This document shows, one piece after another, positions 25,362-33,017 of a DNA stretch of 33,017 bases. Made by a program: the position numbers and the translations under genes. This DNA is from Pseudomonadota bacterium (GTDB taxonomy: Bacteria > Myxococcota_A > Polyangia > Polyangiales > JAFGIB01): the NCBI GenBank assembly GCA_017881185.1, contig JADGRE010000045.1:1-33017 (forward strand). Direction: 5' to 3'. The notes under the pieces are model-generated. The model had not been told where the DNA came from and ran no database searches. It was given only the letters and a program-made list of their open reading frames with translations. How positions within the stretch are numbered: the stretch's first letter is position 1; each line of letters begins with the position of its first letter.

Positions 25362-25377
25362 AGTGAAATTGCTCACA
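25362..25377. promoter_or_regulatory. CRP/FNR-family-like operator upstream of narK
   Basis: AGTGA-AATTGC-TCACA matches nine of the ten defined bases of the CRP half-site pattern TGTGA-N6-TCACA. It is centred about 115 nt upstream of the narK ATG, a common activator position. The resemblance may be by chance; regulators of the CRP/FNR superfamily do control nitrogen-oxide and nitrogen-assimilation genes in many bacteria. Confidence 0.35.
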
Positions 25378-25463
25378 AGATTTCGCGATGGTTTCTCTGA
25401 CACACGGGGTGTTTCTTGGAGGCGTCGGCGGGGGGTGGGGTGATTCCAATCGGTGAAGTGATC

Positions 25464-25530
25464 GGTCGGGGAGGTGGGGCTCCTGCGCGCGGCCCGGTGG
25501 GTCCGTGCTCGGAGCCCCACCTCCCCGACC
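25464..25530. repeat. Perfect 20-bp inverted repeat with 27-nt loop
   Basis: The arm at 25464-25483 is an exact reverse complement of 25511-25530. The arms are almost entirely G/C, so the RNA hairpin would be very stable on either strand. No T tract follows. It lies 210 nt upstream of narK and 265 nt beyond the aldehyde dehydrogenase stop, so it could be a leader attenuator or a transcription barrier. Confidence 0.8.
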
Positions 25531-25704
25531 TCAGGTCAGCGCTGGGTCGGGACGCAGCCGCGCGGCGAGGCGGGCGGGCAAACATCCCGCGCGCCTTTCG
25601 ATGGTGGTCGCTTGCGCCGCTGGCCGTCCAGCCACGCAAGGCACCACCCGCGTCGCAATGGGCGCGCGCATGAAGGCGCGCCTTGTTCGCCGAAGGGTCG
25701 ACTG

Positions 25705-25754
25705 CGAAACGGGCTGCGCAGCGCGTGTTGACGTGTGCTGCACAGCCCGTTTCG
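25705..25754 (-). terminator. 18-bp hairpin after the aldehyde dehydrogenase gene
   Basis: Arms 25705-25722 and 25737-25754 pair over 18 positions with one G-T wobble around a 14-nt loop. Three more pairs are possible outside a bulge. It begins 41 nt after the stop of the aldehyde dehydrogenase gene on the minus strand, a good place for its terminator, though no T run follows. Confidence 0.55.
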
Positions 25755-25794
25755 TCAGCTGCGTGCGGCGTGCGCTGCGCGTGGCGCCGGCGCG

Positions 25795-27261
25795 CTACTT
25801 GCCGATGATCATCTTCAGCAGCTTCTCGACCTTCTCGCCGTAGGGCGGCGCCATCATGGCCGCGCCGTTCCAGCGCGCCTGATAGAACACGGCCTTCTTG
25901 TGGGAGAAGGTCTCGAAGCCTTCGAAGCCGTGATAGGCGCCCATTCCGCTCGGACCCACGCCGCCAAACGGCAGGTCTTCGATTGCAAAGTGCATGACGG
26001 TCTCGTTCACGGCAGCGCCGCCCGACACCGTGCGCTCCAGCACGTTGCGCGCGCGCGCGCTGTCGAAGTCGAAGTAGTAGAGCGCCAACGGGCGCGGCCG
26101 ATCGTTGACGTACTCGATGGCCTCGTCGAGCGTGCGGTAGGTGACGATGGGCAGCACCGGCCCGAAGATCTCGTCCTGCATGACGGTCATCGCGTCGTTG
26201 ACGTCGAGCAGAATCGTGGGCGCGATCTTGCGCGTGTCACCTTGGAGCTGCTCGTTCTTCGGGTTGAGCTCGATCTTCTTGGCGCCGCGCGCCACGGCGT
26301 CTTGCACGTAACCGGTCAACCGCTTGTAGTGCAACTCGTTCACGACCGCGCTGTAGTCGTTGTTGTCTTTGAGCGTGGGATAGAAGCTCGTCACCGCCTG
26401 GCGCAGCGCTTCGACCAGCGCGTCGCGCTTGGACTCGGGCACCAGCAGGTAGTCGGGCGCGATGCAGGTTTGCCCTGCGTTGAACCACTTGCCCGACGCG
26501 ATGCGCTGCGCGGCCTTCTCGATGGGATAGCTCTCGTGCACGATGGTCGGCGACTTGCCACCCAGCTCGAGCGTGACGGGCGTGAGGTTCTTGGCCGCCG
26601 CTTGCATCACGAAGCGACCCACGCGCGTGGAGCCCGTGTACAAGAGGTGGTCGAAGGGCAGCTCGCTGAACGCCTGCCCGACCTGCGGGCCGCCGGTGAT
26701 GATGCTGACCACGTCTTCGCTGAAGCTCTGCGCGAGCAGCTCTTTCATCAGCTCCGAGGTCTTGGGCGTGAATTCCGAGGGCTTGATCATCACGCGGTTT
26801 CCAGCTGCTAGCGCAATGGCGAGCGGACCGAACGCGAGCGACACCGGGTAGTTCCACGGCGAGATCACACCGACGACGCCCAGCGGCTGGTAGTGCACCT
26901 TGGCGCTGCCCGGCTGGAAGGTCATCTGCACGTGCCGCGCCTTGGGCTTCATCCAGCCCTTGAGGTGCTTGCGGATGTGCTTGATGGCGGACACGAGCAT
27001 GAAGATCTCGGCGATCTGCGTCTCGTGCACCGAGCGGCAAGAGAAGTCTTGCGAGATGGCCTGCGCGATGCGCGCTTGGTTGTCGCGCACCAGCGACAAC
27101 AGCTTGTCCAGGTGCTGGACGCGCTGCTCGTAGCTCGGGTTCGGGTCGCGCCGGTAGGCGGCCTTCATGCGATCGAACACCGTTTGCAGCTCGTTGCTCG
27201 TAGCTGCTTCGGGACGTTTCGCACCGACGGGTGCCTCGATGACGCTGGCGAGTTGGGCCAT
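25795..27261 (-). CDS. Coniferyl-aldehyde-dehydrogenase-type ALDH
   Basis: The 488-residue product is a complete class-3-like aldehyde dehydrogenase, oxidising aldehydes to acids with NAD(P)+ in the cytoplasm. Catalytic residues are visible: Asn137 in SPWNYP, Glu232 in LELGGKSP and the nucleophile Cys266 in GQTCIAPDYLL. The C-terminal stretch LPFGGVGPSGMGAYHG followed by FETFSHKKAV is typical of the coniferyl aldehyde dehydrogenase (CalB-like) branch, which also includes enzymes acting on medium and long fatty aldehydes. ATG 27261 has GAGG 6 nt upstream and is preferred over ATG 27300, which has no ribosome site. It is monocistronic and divergent from the SRPBCC gene. A lignin substrate is not implied by context; fatty-aldehyde use is equally plausible. 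Confidence 0.9.
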   Translation of the reverse strand: MAQLASVIEAPVGAKRPEAATSNELQTVFDRMKAAYRRDPNPSYEQRVQHLDKLLSLVRDNQARIAQAISQDFSCRSVHETQIAEIFMLVSAIKHIRKHLKGWMKPKARHVQMTFQPGSAKVHYQPLGVVGVISPWNYPVSLAFGPLAIALAAGNRVMIKPSEFTPKTSELMKELLAQSFSEDVVSIITGGPQVGQAFSELPFDHLLYTGSTRVGRFVMQAAAKNLTPVTLELGGKSPTIVHESYPIEKAAQRIASGKWFNAGQTCIAPDYLLVPESKRDALVEALRQAVTSFYPTLKDNNDYSAVVNELHYKRLTGYVQDAVARGAKKIELNPKNEQLQGDTRKIAPTILLDVNDAMTVMQDEIFGPVLPIVTYRTLDEAIEYVNDRPRPLALYYFDFDSARARNVLERTVSGGAAVNETVMHFAIEDLPFGGVGPSGMGAYHGFEGFETFSHKKAVFYQARWNGAAMMAPPYGEKVEKLLKMIIGK

Positions 27262-27553
27262 TTCGAACCTCGGAGTTGGGGTGAGCGAGGTGGGAAGCAT
27301 AGTACAATCGCGCACTTTGGGCAGTCGTCCGGCCTGCTTTGACGCTCGGGCCGCGGGCCGCGGGCGCCAGGGTATTTGCGGTGTGATTGCAAGTAGTTGA
27401 GGCGCCCTGCCCGGCGTGCGCGGCGGGCAGCGCCAAGTGCGTGGCGCCAACAGTCCGGCCGCGGACCGTCTACAGTGGGCCGGCGCTTGCCAAACCGCTG
27501 GGTTGTCGGCAAGAAGAGCGGGCCGTTCCCGATCAGAAAGGTTTCGCTTTCCT
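27262..27553. promoter_or_regulatory. Divergent intergenic region
   Basis: This 292-nt gap between the aldehyde dehydrogenase and the SRPBCC gene is very GC-rich. It contains a 6-bp hairpin GCGCCA-AGTGCG-TGGCGC at 27430-27447 and GAAAG-GTTTCG-CTTTC at 27536-27551 just before the SRPBCC start. TACTAT near 27301-27306 on the minus strand is a possible -10 for the dehydrogenase without a -35. No real gene was seen in it. Confidence 0.25.
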
Positions 27554-28000
27554 ATGGCCATCATCGCCAGTGCCGAGCTCGTGGTCGCCGCGTCCGCGAG
27601 CGAAGCGTTTCGACGCTTCATCGACTTCTCCACCTGGGACCTGTGGATGCCGAAGGGCTTCCGGCCCATCACGGGTCCGTCGCGACCGCTGCACGAAGGC
27701 GATCACGTCAAGATGGCTCTGGGGCCTGGTCGCGGGCTGCCGAGCACGCTGCACGTGATCCGCGTGCGGCCCGACAAGGAGATCTGCTGGACCGGCGGCG
27801 TGAAGGGCGTGTTGGTCGGCGAGCACTCGTTCTTCTTCGCACCGGGCGACGACAGCGCGCACACGTGCCTGCGCTCCGAAGAGGGTTTCACGGGCCTCTT
27901 GACGCGTGGACCGCTCGCGCACTTGATCGAGCGCGAGGCCTCGAAGGCGGGCGAGCTCACGCTGCGCAGCTTCGCCAACTATCTGGCCAAGCCGCTCTAG
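27554..28000 (+). CDS. SRPBCC (polyketide cyclase/START-like) family protein
   Basis: This small 148-residue protein has the order of the SRPBCC helix-grip fold: an opening strand (IIASAELVVAASASEAF), a helix leading to FSTWDLWMP, strands with the G-D turn (LHEGDHVKMAL), a Trp-containing strand (EICWTGGVKGVLVGEHSFFFAP) referred to here by ICWTGG, and a long C-terminal helix. Members bind hydrophobic ligands or lipids in a deep cavity. No signal peptide is seen. The frame is open upstream, but ATG 27554 begins the fold; AAAGG at 27537-27541 is a distant ribosome site. Its stop lies 8 nt before the next gene's start, so it is cotranscribed with an outer-membrane barrel protein. The ligand is unknown. 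Confidence 0.8.
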   Translation: MAIIASAELVVAASASEAFRRFIDFSTWDLWMPKGFRPITGPSRPLHEGDHVKMALGPGRGLPSTLHVIRVRPDKEICWTGGVKGVLVGEHSFFFAPGDDSAHTCLRSEEGFTGLLTRGPLAHLIEREASKAGELTLRSFANYLAKPL

Positions 28001-28008
28001 GGGGCACG

Positions 28009-29286
28009 ATGCGCGCGCGCCTGGCGCTTTCGCTCGCGCTGTGGTCCGCCGCCGTCAGCGGCGTGCACGCCCAGAGCTTGCGGCAAGTGGTGCGCGAGCA
28101 CGTGGCACAAGACCTCGAAGGCAAACCGGCCGATACCAAAGACGGCAAGCCACAAGCCAAGCCGGGACCGAAACCCGAGCCGAAGCCACAGCCCAAGCCG
28201 GCACCTGCGGCAGAGCCCGAGCCCGCACCCGAACCCGCACCCAGCGCTGGTCTCGTGCTCTCCACCGACGCACCGGCCTATAGCGGTCCGTCGTTGCCAC
28301 AGCGCGTGTTCGGGCGGCAATTCCAGATCGATCTGAAGCTCGGAGCGGGCTATCGCGGTTGGCTGCCGCAGCAATACCCGAGCGTCGCCGTCGACGCGGG
28401 CAGCTACTACGTGTGGACCATCGACCTGCGCGCGCGGATCTTGCGCTGGCTGATCTTGCGACGCGGTTACTACGAGTCGAACGCGCTGGCGGGGCCACGC
28501 ACCGAGGAAGCCGCGGTGGCCACGCAGGTTGCCGACTACATCCCGAAGGTGGCGTGGGTGCTGGGCGTGCTCGGCTTTCCCATCACCGAGGTGTGGGAGC
28601 CGATCATCCGCTACGAGAGCATGGCGTTCCACACTGTCGCGCATCCGAGCACGCCGGTGTGCGTGGTGACCGAGAGCGTGGCGGGCGATCTCAGCAAGTG
28701 TCCGCGTTCGGCCGCACCGCTCGCGATGACCTCGGGCTTCGAGACTTTCGTGCTGGCGGTGCGTTACGACAAGACCAAGGACCACAGCGCGGTGATCGCC
28801 ACGCACACCGGCAAAGACCCGATGCCACCCATCACCTTCGGCATCGGGCTCATGCAGTACAGGAAGCCCTACCAAGTGACGGTCGGACAGAACACGCTCA
28901 AAGACTATCTCTTCGACGGACGCTTCCGCGGCGCGGGTCTGGCGCTCGGCACCGAAGTCGGCGGCGGGCCGTATCGCCTGGGCGTGGACGTCAACGCGCA
29001 GGTGGGCCTCGGTGAAGTAAGCCTCACCAAGAGCGTGACGCTCAACTCGCTCGCACCCGAAGACTGGTTGATCGGCTACGTGCAAGGCAACGTGACGCTC
29101 AGCTACAACTTGCCCCTCACGCACTCGGCACCCACGCTCATGCTCGTGCCCTCGGCGACCGGCGGCGGCGCGAGCTTCTTCTTCTTCAAACCCAATCAAG
29201 ATCAGAACGCGCAATCGGCCGACAGCACCGCGCTCAACTGGGACTTCTTGTGGTCGGTGCACGCTTCGCTCGTGCTGTCGCTGTGA
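28009..29286 (+). CDS. Outer membrane barrel protein with Lys/Pro then Glu/Pro stalk
   Basis: The 425-residue product has a signal peptide (MRARLALSLALWSAAVSGVHA, cleavage before QSL). After it come about 25 residues that could form a helix, then a proline-rich segment of KP and EP dipeptides (about 45-80), like the periplasm-spanning part of TonB-type proteins. The rest alternates in hydrophobicity, is rich in Gly, Tyr and Val, and ends LVLSL, as in a beta barrel. A hydrophobic run near VAWVLGVLGFPI and the paired cysteines in CVVTESVAGDLSKC are distinctive. No known family was recognised. AGGGGG (28000-28004) is a strong ribosome site at close spacing, and the SRPBCC gene ends 8 nt before. 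A role in envelope lipid or ligand handling with that protein is speculation. Confidence 0.7.
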   Translation: MRARLALSLALWSAAVSGVHAQSLRQVVREHVAQDLEGKPADTKDGKPQAKPGPKPEPKPQPKPAPAAEPEPAPEPAPSAGLVLSTDAPAYSGPSLPQRVFGRQFQIDLKLGAGYRGWLPQQYPSVAVDAGSYYVWTIDLRARILRWLILRRGYYESNALAGPRTEEAAVATQVADYIPKVAWVLGVLGFPITEVWEPIIRYESMAFHTVAHPSTPVCVVTESVAGDLSKCPRSAAPLAMTSGFETFVLAVRYDKTKDHSAVIATHTGKDPMPPITFGIGLMQYRKPYQVTVGQNTLKDYLFDGRFRGAGLALGTEVGGGPYRLGVDVNAQVGLGEVSLTKSVTLNSLAPEDWLIGYVQGNVTLSYNLPLTHSAPTLMLVPSATGGGASFFFFKPNQDQNAQSADSTALNWDFLWSVHASLVLSL

Positions 29287-29330
29287 GCGTTTGCAAGCGG
29301 CCCGTTTGCGGTTACCGTCAGCCCCCATTT

Positions 29331-29357
29331 CGCCTACGTCGCCTACGTCGCCTACGT
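29331..29357. repeat. Three 9-bp direct repeats before a ribosome site
   Basis: CGCCTACGT occurs three times without interruption in the 85-nt gap upstream of the DsbA-like gene, ending 3 nt before its AAGGA ribosome site region (29361-29365). Copy number change here would alter the leader of that transcript. Confidence 0.85.
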
Positions 29358-29371
29358 TACAAGGAAGCGCC

Positions 29372-30376
29372 ATGCTCGTCAGCTCCAGGTTCGTGTCTTT
29401 GGTCGCAGTGTGTGCTGCGCTCGGTTGTGCAGGTGGCTCGCAGAAGCCCGCTGCCGCGCCGTCGCCGCCAACAGCAGCAAGTGCGGGCCAGGGTGAGCCC
29501 ACCGCGCGTTGCCAACACTTCGTGGACGAGCTGTGTCAGGCGCTCGGCAACGACACCGAGCCGTGCATGTCGCTGCGCAACGTGGGCGAGTGGTTGCCGG
29601 GCAAGGCGTGCGACGCCGCCTCGTCCGAGCTGCCGGCCGCACTCGCGCGCGTGCAAGAGCTACGCAAAGACTGCGAGACGCTGACCCAGCGCTTGTGTGC
29701 TGACCTCGGCAGCGAGAGCGGCAGCTGCCACGAAGTCAGCCGCGACATGCCACAGGTGCCCGCAGGACATTGCCGCGCGCTCTTGTCGCACTATCCCGAG
29801 CTACTGGCGCAGATGCGCGAGCGCGAGACGCGCAGCCAACCGATGAACGCCGAGCAGTGGGGCACGCTCTTGCAAGGTGCACCGCCCTCGGTCGGCCCTG
29901 ACTCGGCCAAGGTGACCGTCGTCGAGTTCTCCGACTTCCAGTGCCCGTACTGCGGACAGGCCAGCAACACGGTCAAGCGCATCCGCGACACCTACGGCGA
30001 CAAGGTGCGCGTGGTGTTTCGGCAATACCCGCTGTCGTTCCACGAGAACGCGCGCGCCGCGGCTGTCGCCTCGCTCGCGGCGCACGCGCAGGGCAAGTTC
30101 TGGGCCCTGCACGACTTGATGTTCGATCACCAAGGCGCGCTCGATCGCGCGAGCCTAGAGGGCTACGCGAAGCAAGCCGGGCTCGATTTGCCCGCGTTCA
30201 AGAAAGCGCTCGATGGCCAGAGCTTCGACGCACAGATCGACGCCGACCTCGCGCTCGGTCGCTCGGTGCACGTGGATGGCACGCCGACGATGTTCATCAA
30301 CATGCGTCGCGTCGACAACCCCACCGCGTTCGACGAGGTCTCGCCGCTGATCGACGCCGCGCTGGCGGGCAAGTAA
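29372..30376 (+). CDS. DsbA-family thiol oxidoreductase with duplicated four-Cys module
   Basis: This 334-residue exported protein ends in a DsbA/BdbD-like thioredoxin domain (about 165-334) with the active site CPYC (191-194) in EFSDFQCPYCG and the cis-proline region VDGTPTMF. It should oxidise or isomerise cysteines of exported proteins. Before it, two tandem modules each carry four cysteines with identical spacing C-x7-C-x9-C-x14-C (47/55/65/80 and 101/109/119/134), sharing a LCxxLG-type block. A hydrophobic signal ends ALGCAGG, so Cys19 may be acylated, although the lipobox is imperfect. ATG 29372 has AAGGA 6 nt upstream, which settles the start. It follows the barrel gene by 85 nt on the same strand. 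The cysteine modules could bind a metal or be disulfide-linked; their partner is unknown. Confidence 0.88.
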   Translation: MLVSSRFVSLVAVCAALGCAGGSQKPAAAPSPPTAASAGQGEPTARCQHFVDELCQALGNDTEPCMSLRNVGEWLPGKACDAASSELPAALARVQELRKDCETLTQRLCADLGSESGSCHEVSRDMPQVPAGHCRALLSHYPELLAQMRERETRSQPMNAEQWGTLLQGAPPSVGPDSAKVTVVEFSDFQCPYCGQASNTVKRIRDTYGDKVRVVFRQYPLSFHENARAAAVASLAAHAQGKFWALHDLMFDHQGALDRASLEGYAKQAGLDLPAFKKALDGQSFDAQIDADLALGRSVHVDGTPTMFINMRRVDNPTAFDEVSPLIDAALAGK

Positions 30377-30639
30377 GTCCTTGTCGCAGACTCGTTTGAG
30401 TCAGCGGCCCTAGACGATGCGGCTATACGCGAGCCCGGAAACACCCGTCTGTGTGTTCGCACCTGCTGCCACTTGTGTGCGGCTGCACAAACACGCCCGG
30501 CGTTGGCCAGGCGTCTAGCGCCTACATGTCAGCTGCAATCAAGTGATCCATCGGCGCTGGTAGGTGCTTGCGCCGCGCGCGCAAAGCGCGCCAGAGTTGC
30601 GTTCGCTCAAGTCGAGTGGGTCAACAGGGGACGCAACAA
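30377..30639. other. Intergenic region before the hybrid kinase
   Basis: This 263-nt gap contains a perfect 5-bp hairpin GACTC-GTTT-GAGTC (30389-30402) placed 12 nt after the DsbA-like stop, a possible weak terminator without a T tract. Frames in the rest are low-complexity shadows. AGGGGA at 30626-30631 is the ribosome site for GTG 30640. No promoter with both elements was found. Confidence 0.4.
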
Positions 30640-33017
30640 GTGCACGAGGGCTCGGCAACGCTCGACTTCAGACGACTGTTCGAGAGCGCACCCGGGTCGT
30701 TCCTCGTGCTGTTGCCCGATGCACCGCGCTTCACCATCGTCGCCGTCACCGATGCGTACCTGCGCGCGACGCTGAAGGAACGCCACGCCATCGTGGGCCT
30801 CGGGCTCTTCGAAGTCTTCCCCGACAACCCCGACGATCCAGGCGCGACCGGTACGAGCAACTTGCGCGCATCGCTGATGCGCGTGATCGAGCGCCGCGCA
30901 CCGGACAGCATGGCCGTGCAGAAGTACGACATCCCGCGGCCCGCCAGCGAAGGCGGCGGCTTCGAGGAGCGCTACTGGAGCCCTATCAACTCACCGGTGA
31001 TGTCGCCCGCCGGAGAGCTGCTGCAGATCTTGCACCGGGTCGAAGACGTCACCGAATTCGTGCGCATGAGCCAGGCTGGCGCGCAGGCGCAAGAAACCAC
31101 GGATGCGTTGCGGCGCAAGACCGAGTCGATGGAAGCGGAGATCCTGCGCCGCAGCCGCGAGCTCGACGACGCCAACAAGCGCTTGCGCACGGCCAACGTG
31201 GAGCTCGCGGAGCTCGACAAGGCAAAGACCGCGTTTTTCAGCAACATCTCGCACGAGTTCCGTACGCCGCTCACGCTCATGCTTGGGCCGCTCGAAGATG
31301 CGCTGCAAGATCGCGCGCACCTGCTGGACGGCGAGCAACGCCAGCGCATCGAGCTGGTGCACCACAACTCGCTGCGCTTGCTCAAGCTCGTGAACTCGCT
31401 CTTGGACTTCTCGCGCGTGGAAGCCGGTCGCGTACACGCGAGCTACGTGCGGATGGACGCGGCTGCGCTGACCGCCGAGCTCGCCCACATGTTCGATTCG
31501 GTGTTCGTGCGCGCGGGTGTCGCGCTGCGCATCGACTGCCGGGCCATGTCGCAGTCCGCGTACCTCGATCGGGAGATGTGGGAAAAGATCGTCTTCAACC
31601 TGATCTCCAACGCGTTCAAATTCACCTTCGAAGGTGCGGTGCAGGTGCAGACGCGTGAAGAGGCCGGCAAGCTCGTGCTCAGCGTGACGGACACGGGCAC
31701 GGGCATCCCGGCGCACGAGCTGCCGCACGTGTTCGACCGTTTCCACCGCGTGGAGGGCGCGCGCGCGCGCTCGTTCGAGGGCACCGGCATCGGGCTGGCC
31801 CTGGTACGAGAGCTGGTGCGCTTGCATGGCGGCGAGGTCGGCATCGAGAGCGAGCTGGGGCGCGGCACGACCTGCACCGTCTCCATTCCGTTGGGCAAGG
31901 CACACCTACCGGCCGAGGCGCTGACTGCACCGACAGCTGCACCTGCCAGCTCGTGGCGCGGCGAGTTCTTCACGGACGAGGCCGCACGCTGGCTGCCAGC
32001 CGCGGCAGGCTCGCAAGCGGCGCGAGCCGCAAGCATCGCACCGAGCTCTGGCCACCCGGCGCAGGTGCGCGGGGCCCGCGTGCTCGTCGTGGACGACAAT
32101 GCCGATCTGCGCGCCTACCTGGCGTCGCTGCTGTCACCGTTCTACGCCGTGGAGCTGGCCAGCGACGGAGCACAGGCGCTGGCGCAGGCACGCGAGCGGC
32201 CGCCCGAGCTCGTGCTGAGCGACGTCATGATGCCCAACCTCGATGGCTTCGGCCTCTTGCGCGAGCTGCGCAGCGATGCGCGAACGCGCGACATCCCGTT
32301 CATCTTGTTGTCGGCGCGCGCGGGCGAAGACAACGCCATCGAGGGCCTGCAGGCGGGCGCCGACGACTACGTGGACAAGCCCTTTGCGGCGCGCGAGCTA
32401 CTGGCGCGCGTGCGCACGCACCTGGGGCTCAGCCGTGCGCGTCAGCAGTGGGCCGGCGAGCTGCAGCGCGCGAACAAGGAGCTGGAAACCTTTTCGTACT
32501 CGGTTTCGCACGACCTGCGCGCGCCGCTGCGCGCCATCGACGGTTTCAGCAAGGTGCTGCTCTCGCAGTACGGACCGGAGTTGGACGAGCAGGGCCAGCA
32601 CTACCTGGAGCGCGTGCGGGCCGGCACCCAGCGCATGTCGATGCTGATCGACGATCTGCTCGATCTATCGCGCGTCAACCGCGCGCCGGTCCGTGAGCAA
32701 GCGGTCGATGTCACCGAGCTGGCCGCGCAGATCGTCGACGGCTTGCGCAAGCGAGAGCCGACACGCGCAGTCGTGACGGAGCTGGCGCCCGGACTGCGTG
32801 CGCGCGCCGACAAGCGCCTGTTGGCGCTGGCCCTTGAGAACTTGCTCGGCAACGCCTGGAAGTTCACGAGCAAGACCGAGCAGGCACGCATCAGCTTCGG
32901 CAGCCAAGCAGACGCCAGCGGGCAAGCCTTCTTCGTGCGCGACAACGGCGCCGGCTTCGACATGGCCCATGCCGAGCGTCTGTTCTCACCCTTTCATCGG
33001 CTGCACAGCGCCTCCGA
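30640..33017 (+). CDS. Hybrid sensor histidine kinase: PAS-HK-REC-HK (3' end outside window)
   Basis: The reading frame runs from GTG 30640 to the window edge without a stop (792 complete codons). In order: a PAS-like N-terminus (about 10-140), a coiled coil (about 150-195), a first HisKA with phospho-His205 in [11 protein letters not shown] and its HATPase ([17 protein letters not shown]), a receiver domain with acidic pair D485/D486, phospho-acceptor D528 in SDVMMPN and conserved Lys in VDKPF, then a second HisKA with His624 in [11 protein letters not shown], and the beginning of a second HATPase ([17 protein letters not shown]), where the window stops. The second kinase core is of the phytochrome-like type. 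No transmembrane segment is seen, so it is probably cytoplasmic. GTG 30640 has AGGGGA 8 nt upstream; GTG 30616 is also in frame. The signal and output are unknown. Confidence 0.9.
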   Translation, partial: MHEGSATLDFRRLFESAPGSFLVLLPDAPRFTIVAVTDAYLRATLKERHAIVGLGLFEVFPDNPDDPGATGTSNLRASLMRVIERRAPDSMAVQKYDIPRPASEGGGFEERYWSPINSPVMSPAGELLQILHRVEDVTEFVRMSQAGAQAQETTDALRRKTESMEAEILRRSRELDDANKRLRTANVELAELDKAKTAFFSNISHEFRTPLTLMLGPLEDALQDRAHLLDGEQRQRIELVHHNSLRLLKLVNSLLDFSRVEAGRVHASYVRMDAAALTAELAHMFDSVFVRAGVALRIDCRAMSQSAYLDREMWEKIVFNLISNAFKFTFEGAVQVQTREEAGKLVLSVTDTGTGIPAHELPHVFDRFHRVEGARARSFEGTGIGLALVRELVRLHGGEVGIESELGRGTTCTVSIPLGKAHLPAEALTAPTAAPASSWRGEFFTDEAARWLPAAAGSQAARAASIAPSSGHPAQVRGARVLVVDDNADLRAYLASLLSPFYAVELASDGAQALAQARERPPELVLSDVMMPNLDGFGLLRELRSDARTRDIPFILLSARAGEDNAIEGLQAGADDYVDKPFAARELLARVRTHLGLSRARQQWAGELQRANKELETFSYSVSHDLRAPLRAIDGFSKVLLSQYGPELDEQGQHYLERVRAGTQRMSMLIDDLLDLSRVNRAPVREQAVDVTELAAQIVDGLRKREPTRAVVTELAPGLRARADKRLLALALENLLGNAWKFTSKTEQARISFGSQADASGQAFFVRDNGAGFDMAHAERLFSPFHRLHSAS

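Larger units (their letters stand above)
25255..25794. promoter_or_regulatory. Leader and regulatory region of the nitrate operon
   Basis: This 540-nt gap has no convincing gene; short frames in it are Arg-rich shadows. From narK outward it holds a ribosome site (25266-25271), a 7-bp hairpin (25279-25296) overlapping the palindrome GAAGCGCTTC (25292-25301), a CRP/FNR-like site (25362-25377), a perfect 20-bp inverted repeat (25464-25530), a small GGCGCGC/GCGCGCC hairpin (25661-25682), and an 18-bp hairpin (25705-25754) just after the aldehyde dehydrogenase stop. No clear -35/-10 pair or sigma54 site was found. Confidence 0.5.

Noticed and set aside
25531-25743. A small minus-strand gene in the nitrate leader
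   Set aside because: The 70-residue product is Arg/Ala/Thr-rich, has no ribosome site of note and runs through the 18-bp hairpin.
30564-31658. A 364-codon plus-strand frame before and over the hybrid kinase
   Set aside because: It is Arg/Ala/His-rich and out of frame with the intact PAS and kinase motifs, which read from GTG 30640.

Overview
This window is strongly GC-rich bacterial DNA. The sequence shows GTG and TTG starts beside ATG, lipoprotein and Pro/Ala-rich outer-membrane proteins, a large Ser/Thr-kinase/ATPase/TPR protein, a copper monooxygenase of the peptidylglycine hydroxylating (PHM) type and a complex hybrid histidine kinase. From family knowledge this combination fits a myxobacterium (Myxococcota) best. 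That is inference; no marker gene confirms it. No tRNA, rRNA, insertion sequence, phage gene or CRISPR array was seen.

Layout. 1-2045 (+): a tandem repeat of short hairpins, then a propionyl-CoA synthetase. 2083-3703 (-): a LolD/MacB-type ABC ATPase behind a LolA-like outer-membrane protein; no permease is present. 3846-6149 (+): a fusion of a CrtC/AttH lipocalin-like domain with an isoprenyl diphosphate synthase, converging on a SAM methyltransferase (6160-7023, -). 7287-11918 (+): an envelope operon of lipoprotein, PHM-like copper monooxygenase, outer-membrane barrel and HAD hydrolase. It ends at a near-palindrome of about 143 bp (11921-12063). 12063-12896 (-): a small barrel protein with an Ala/Pro stalk. 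13093-16857 (-): a PknK-like kinase-ATPase-TPR regulator.

16981-25254 (-) is a compact nitrate assimilation operon in the order narK, nirBD fusion, DmsBC-like fusion, nasA-like nitrate reductase. Its genes overlap or lie 2-23 nt apart. The inferred flow is nitrate uptake by NarK, two-electron reduction to nitrite by the molybdoenzyme fed from the membrane quinone pool through the fused Fe-S/anchor subunit, then six-electron reduction to ammonium by the fused NirBD. A 540-bp leader (25255-25794) holds several strong inverted repeats and a CRP/FNR-like site.

25795-27261 (-): a coniferyl-aldehyde-dehydrogenase-type ALDH. 27554-30376 (+): an SRPBCC protein, another stalked barrel protein, and a DsbA-like oxidoreductase with a duplicated four-cysteine module. 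From 30640 (+) to the window end: a hybrid histidine kinase with two kinase cores around a receiver, cut by the window edge.

The points most worth a second look are the CrtC/AttH-prenyltransferase fusion, the PHM-like operon, the quinol-type wiring of an apparently cytoplasmic nitrate reductase, the duplicated cysteine module and the large near-palindrome.
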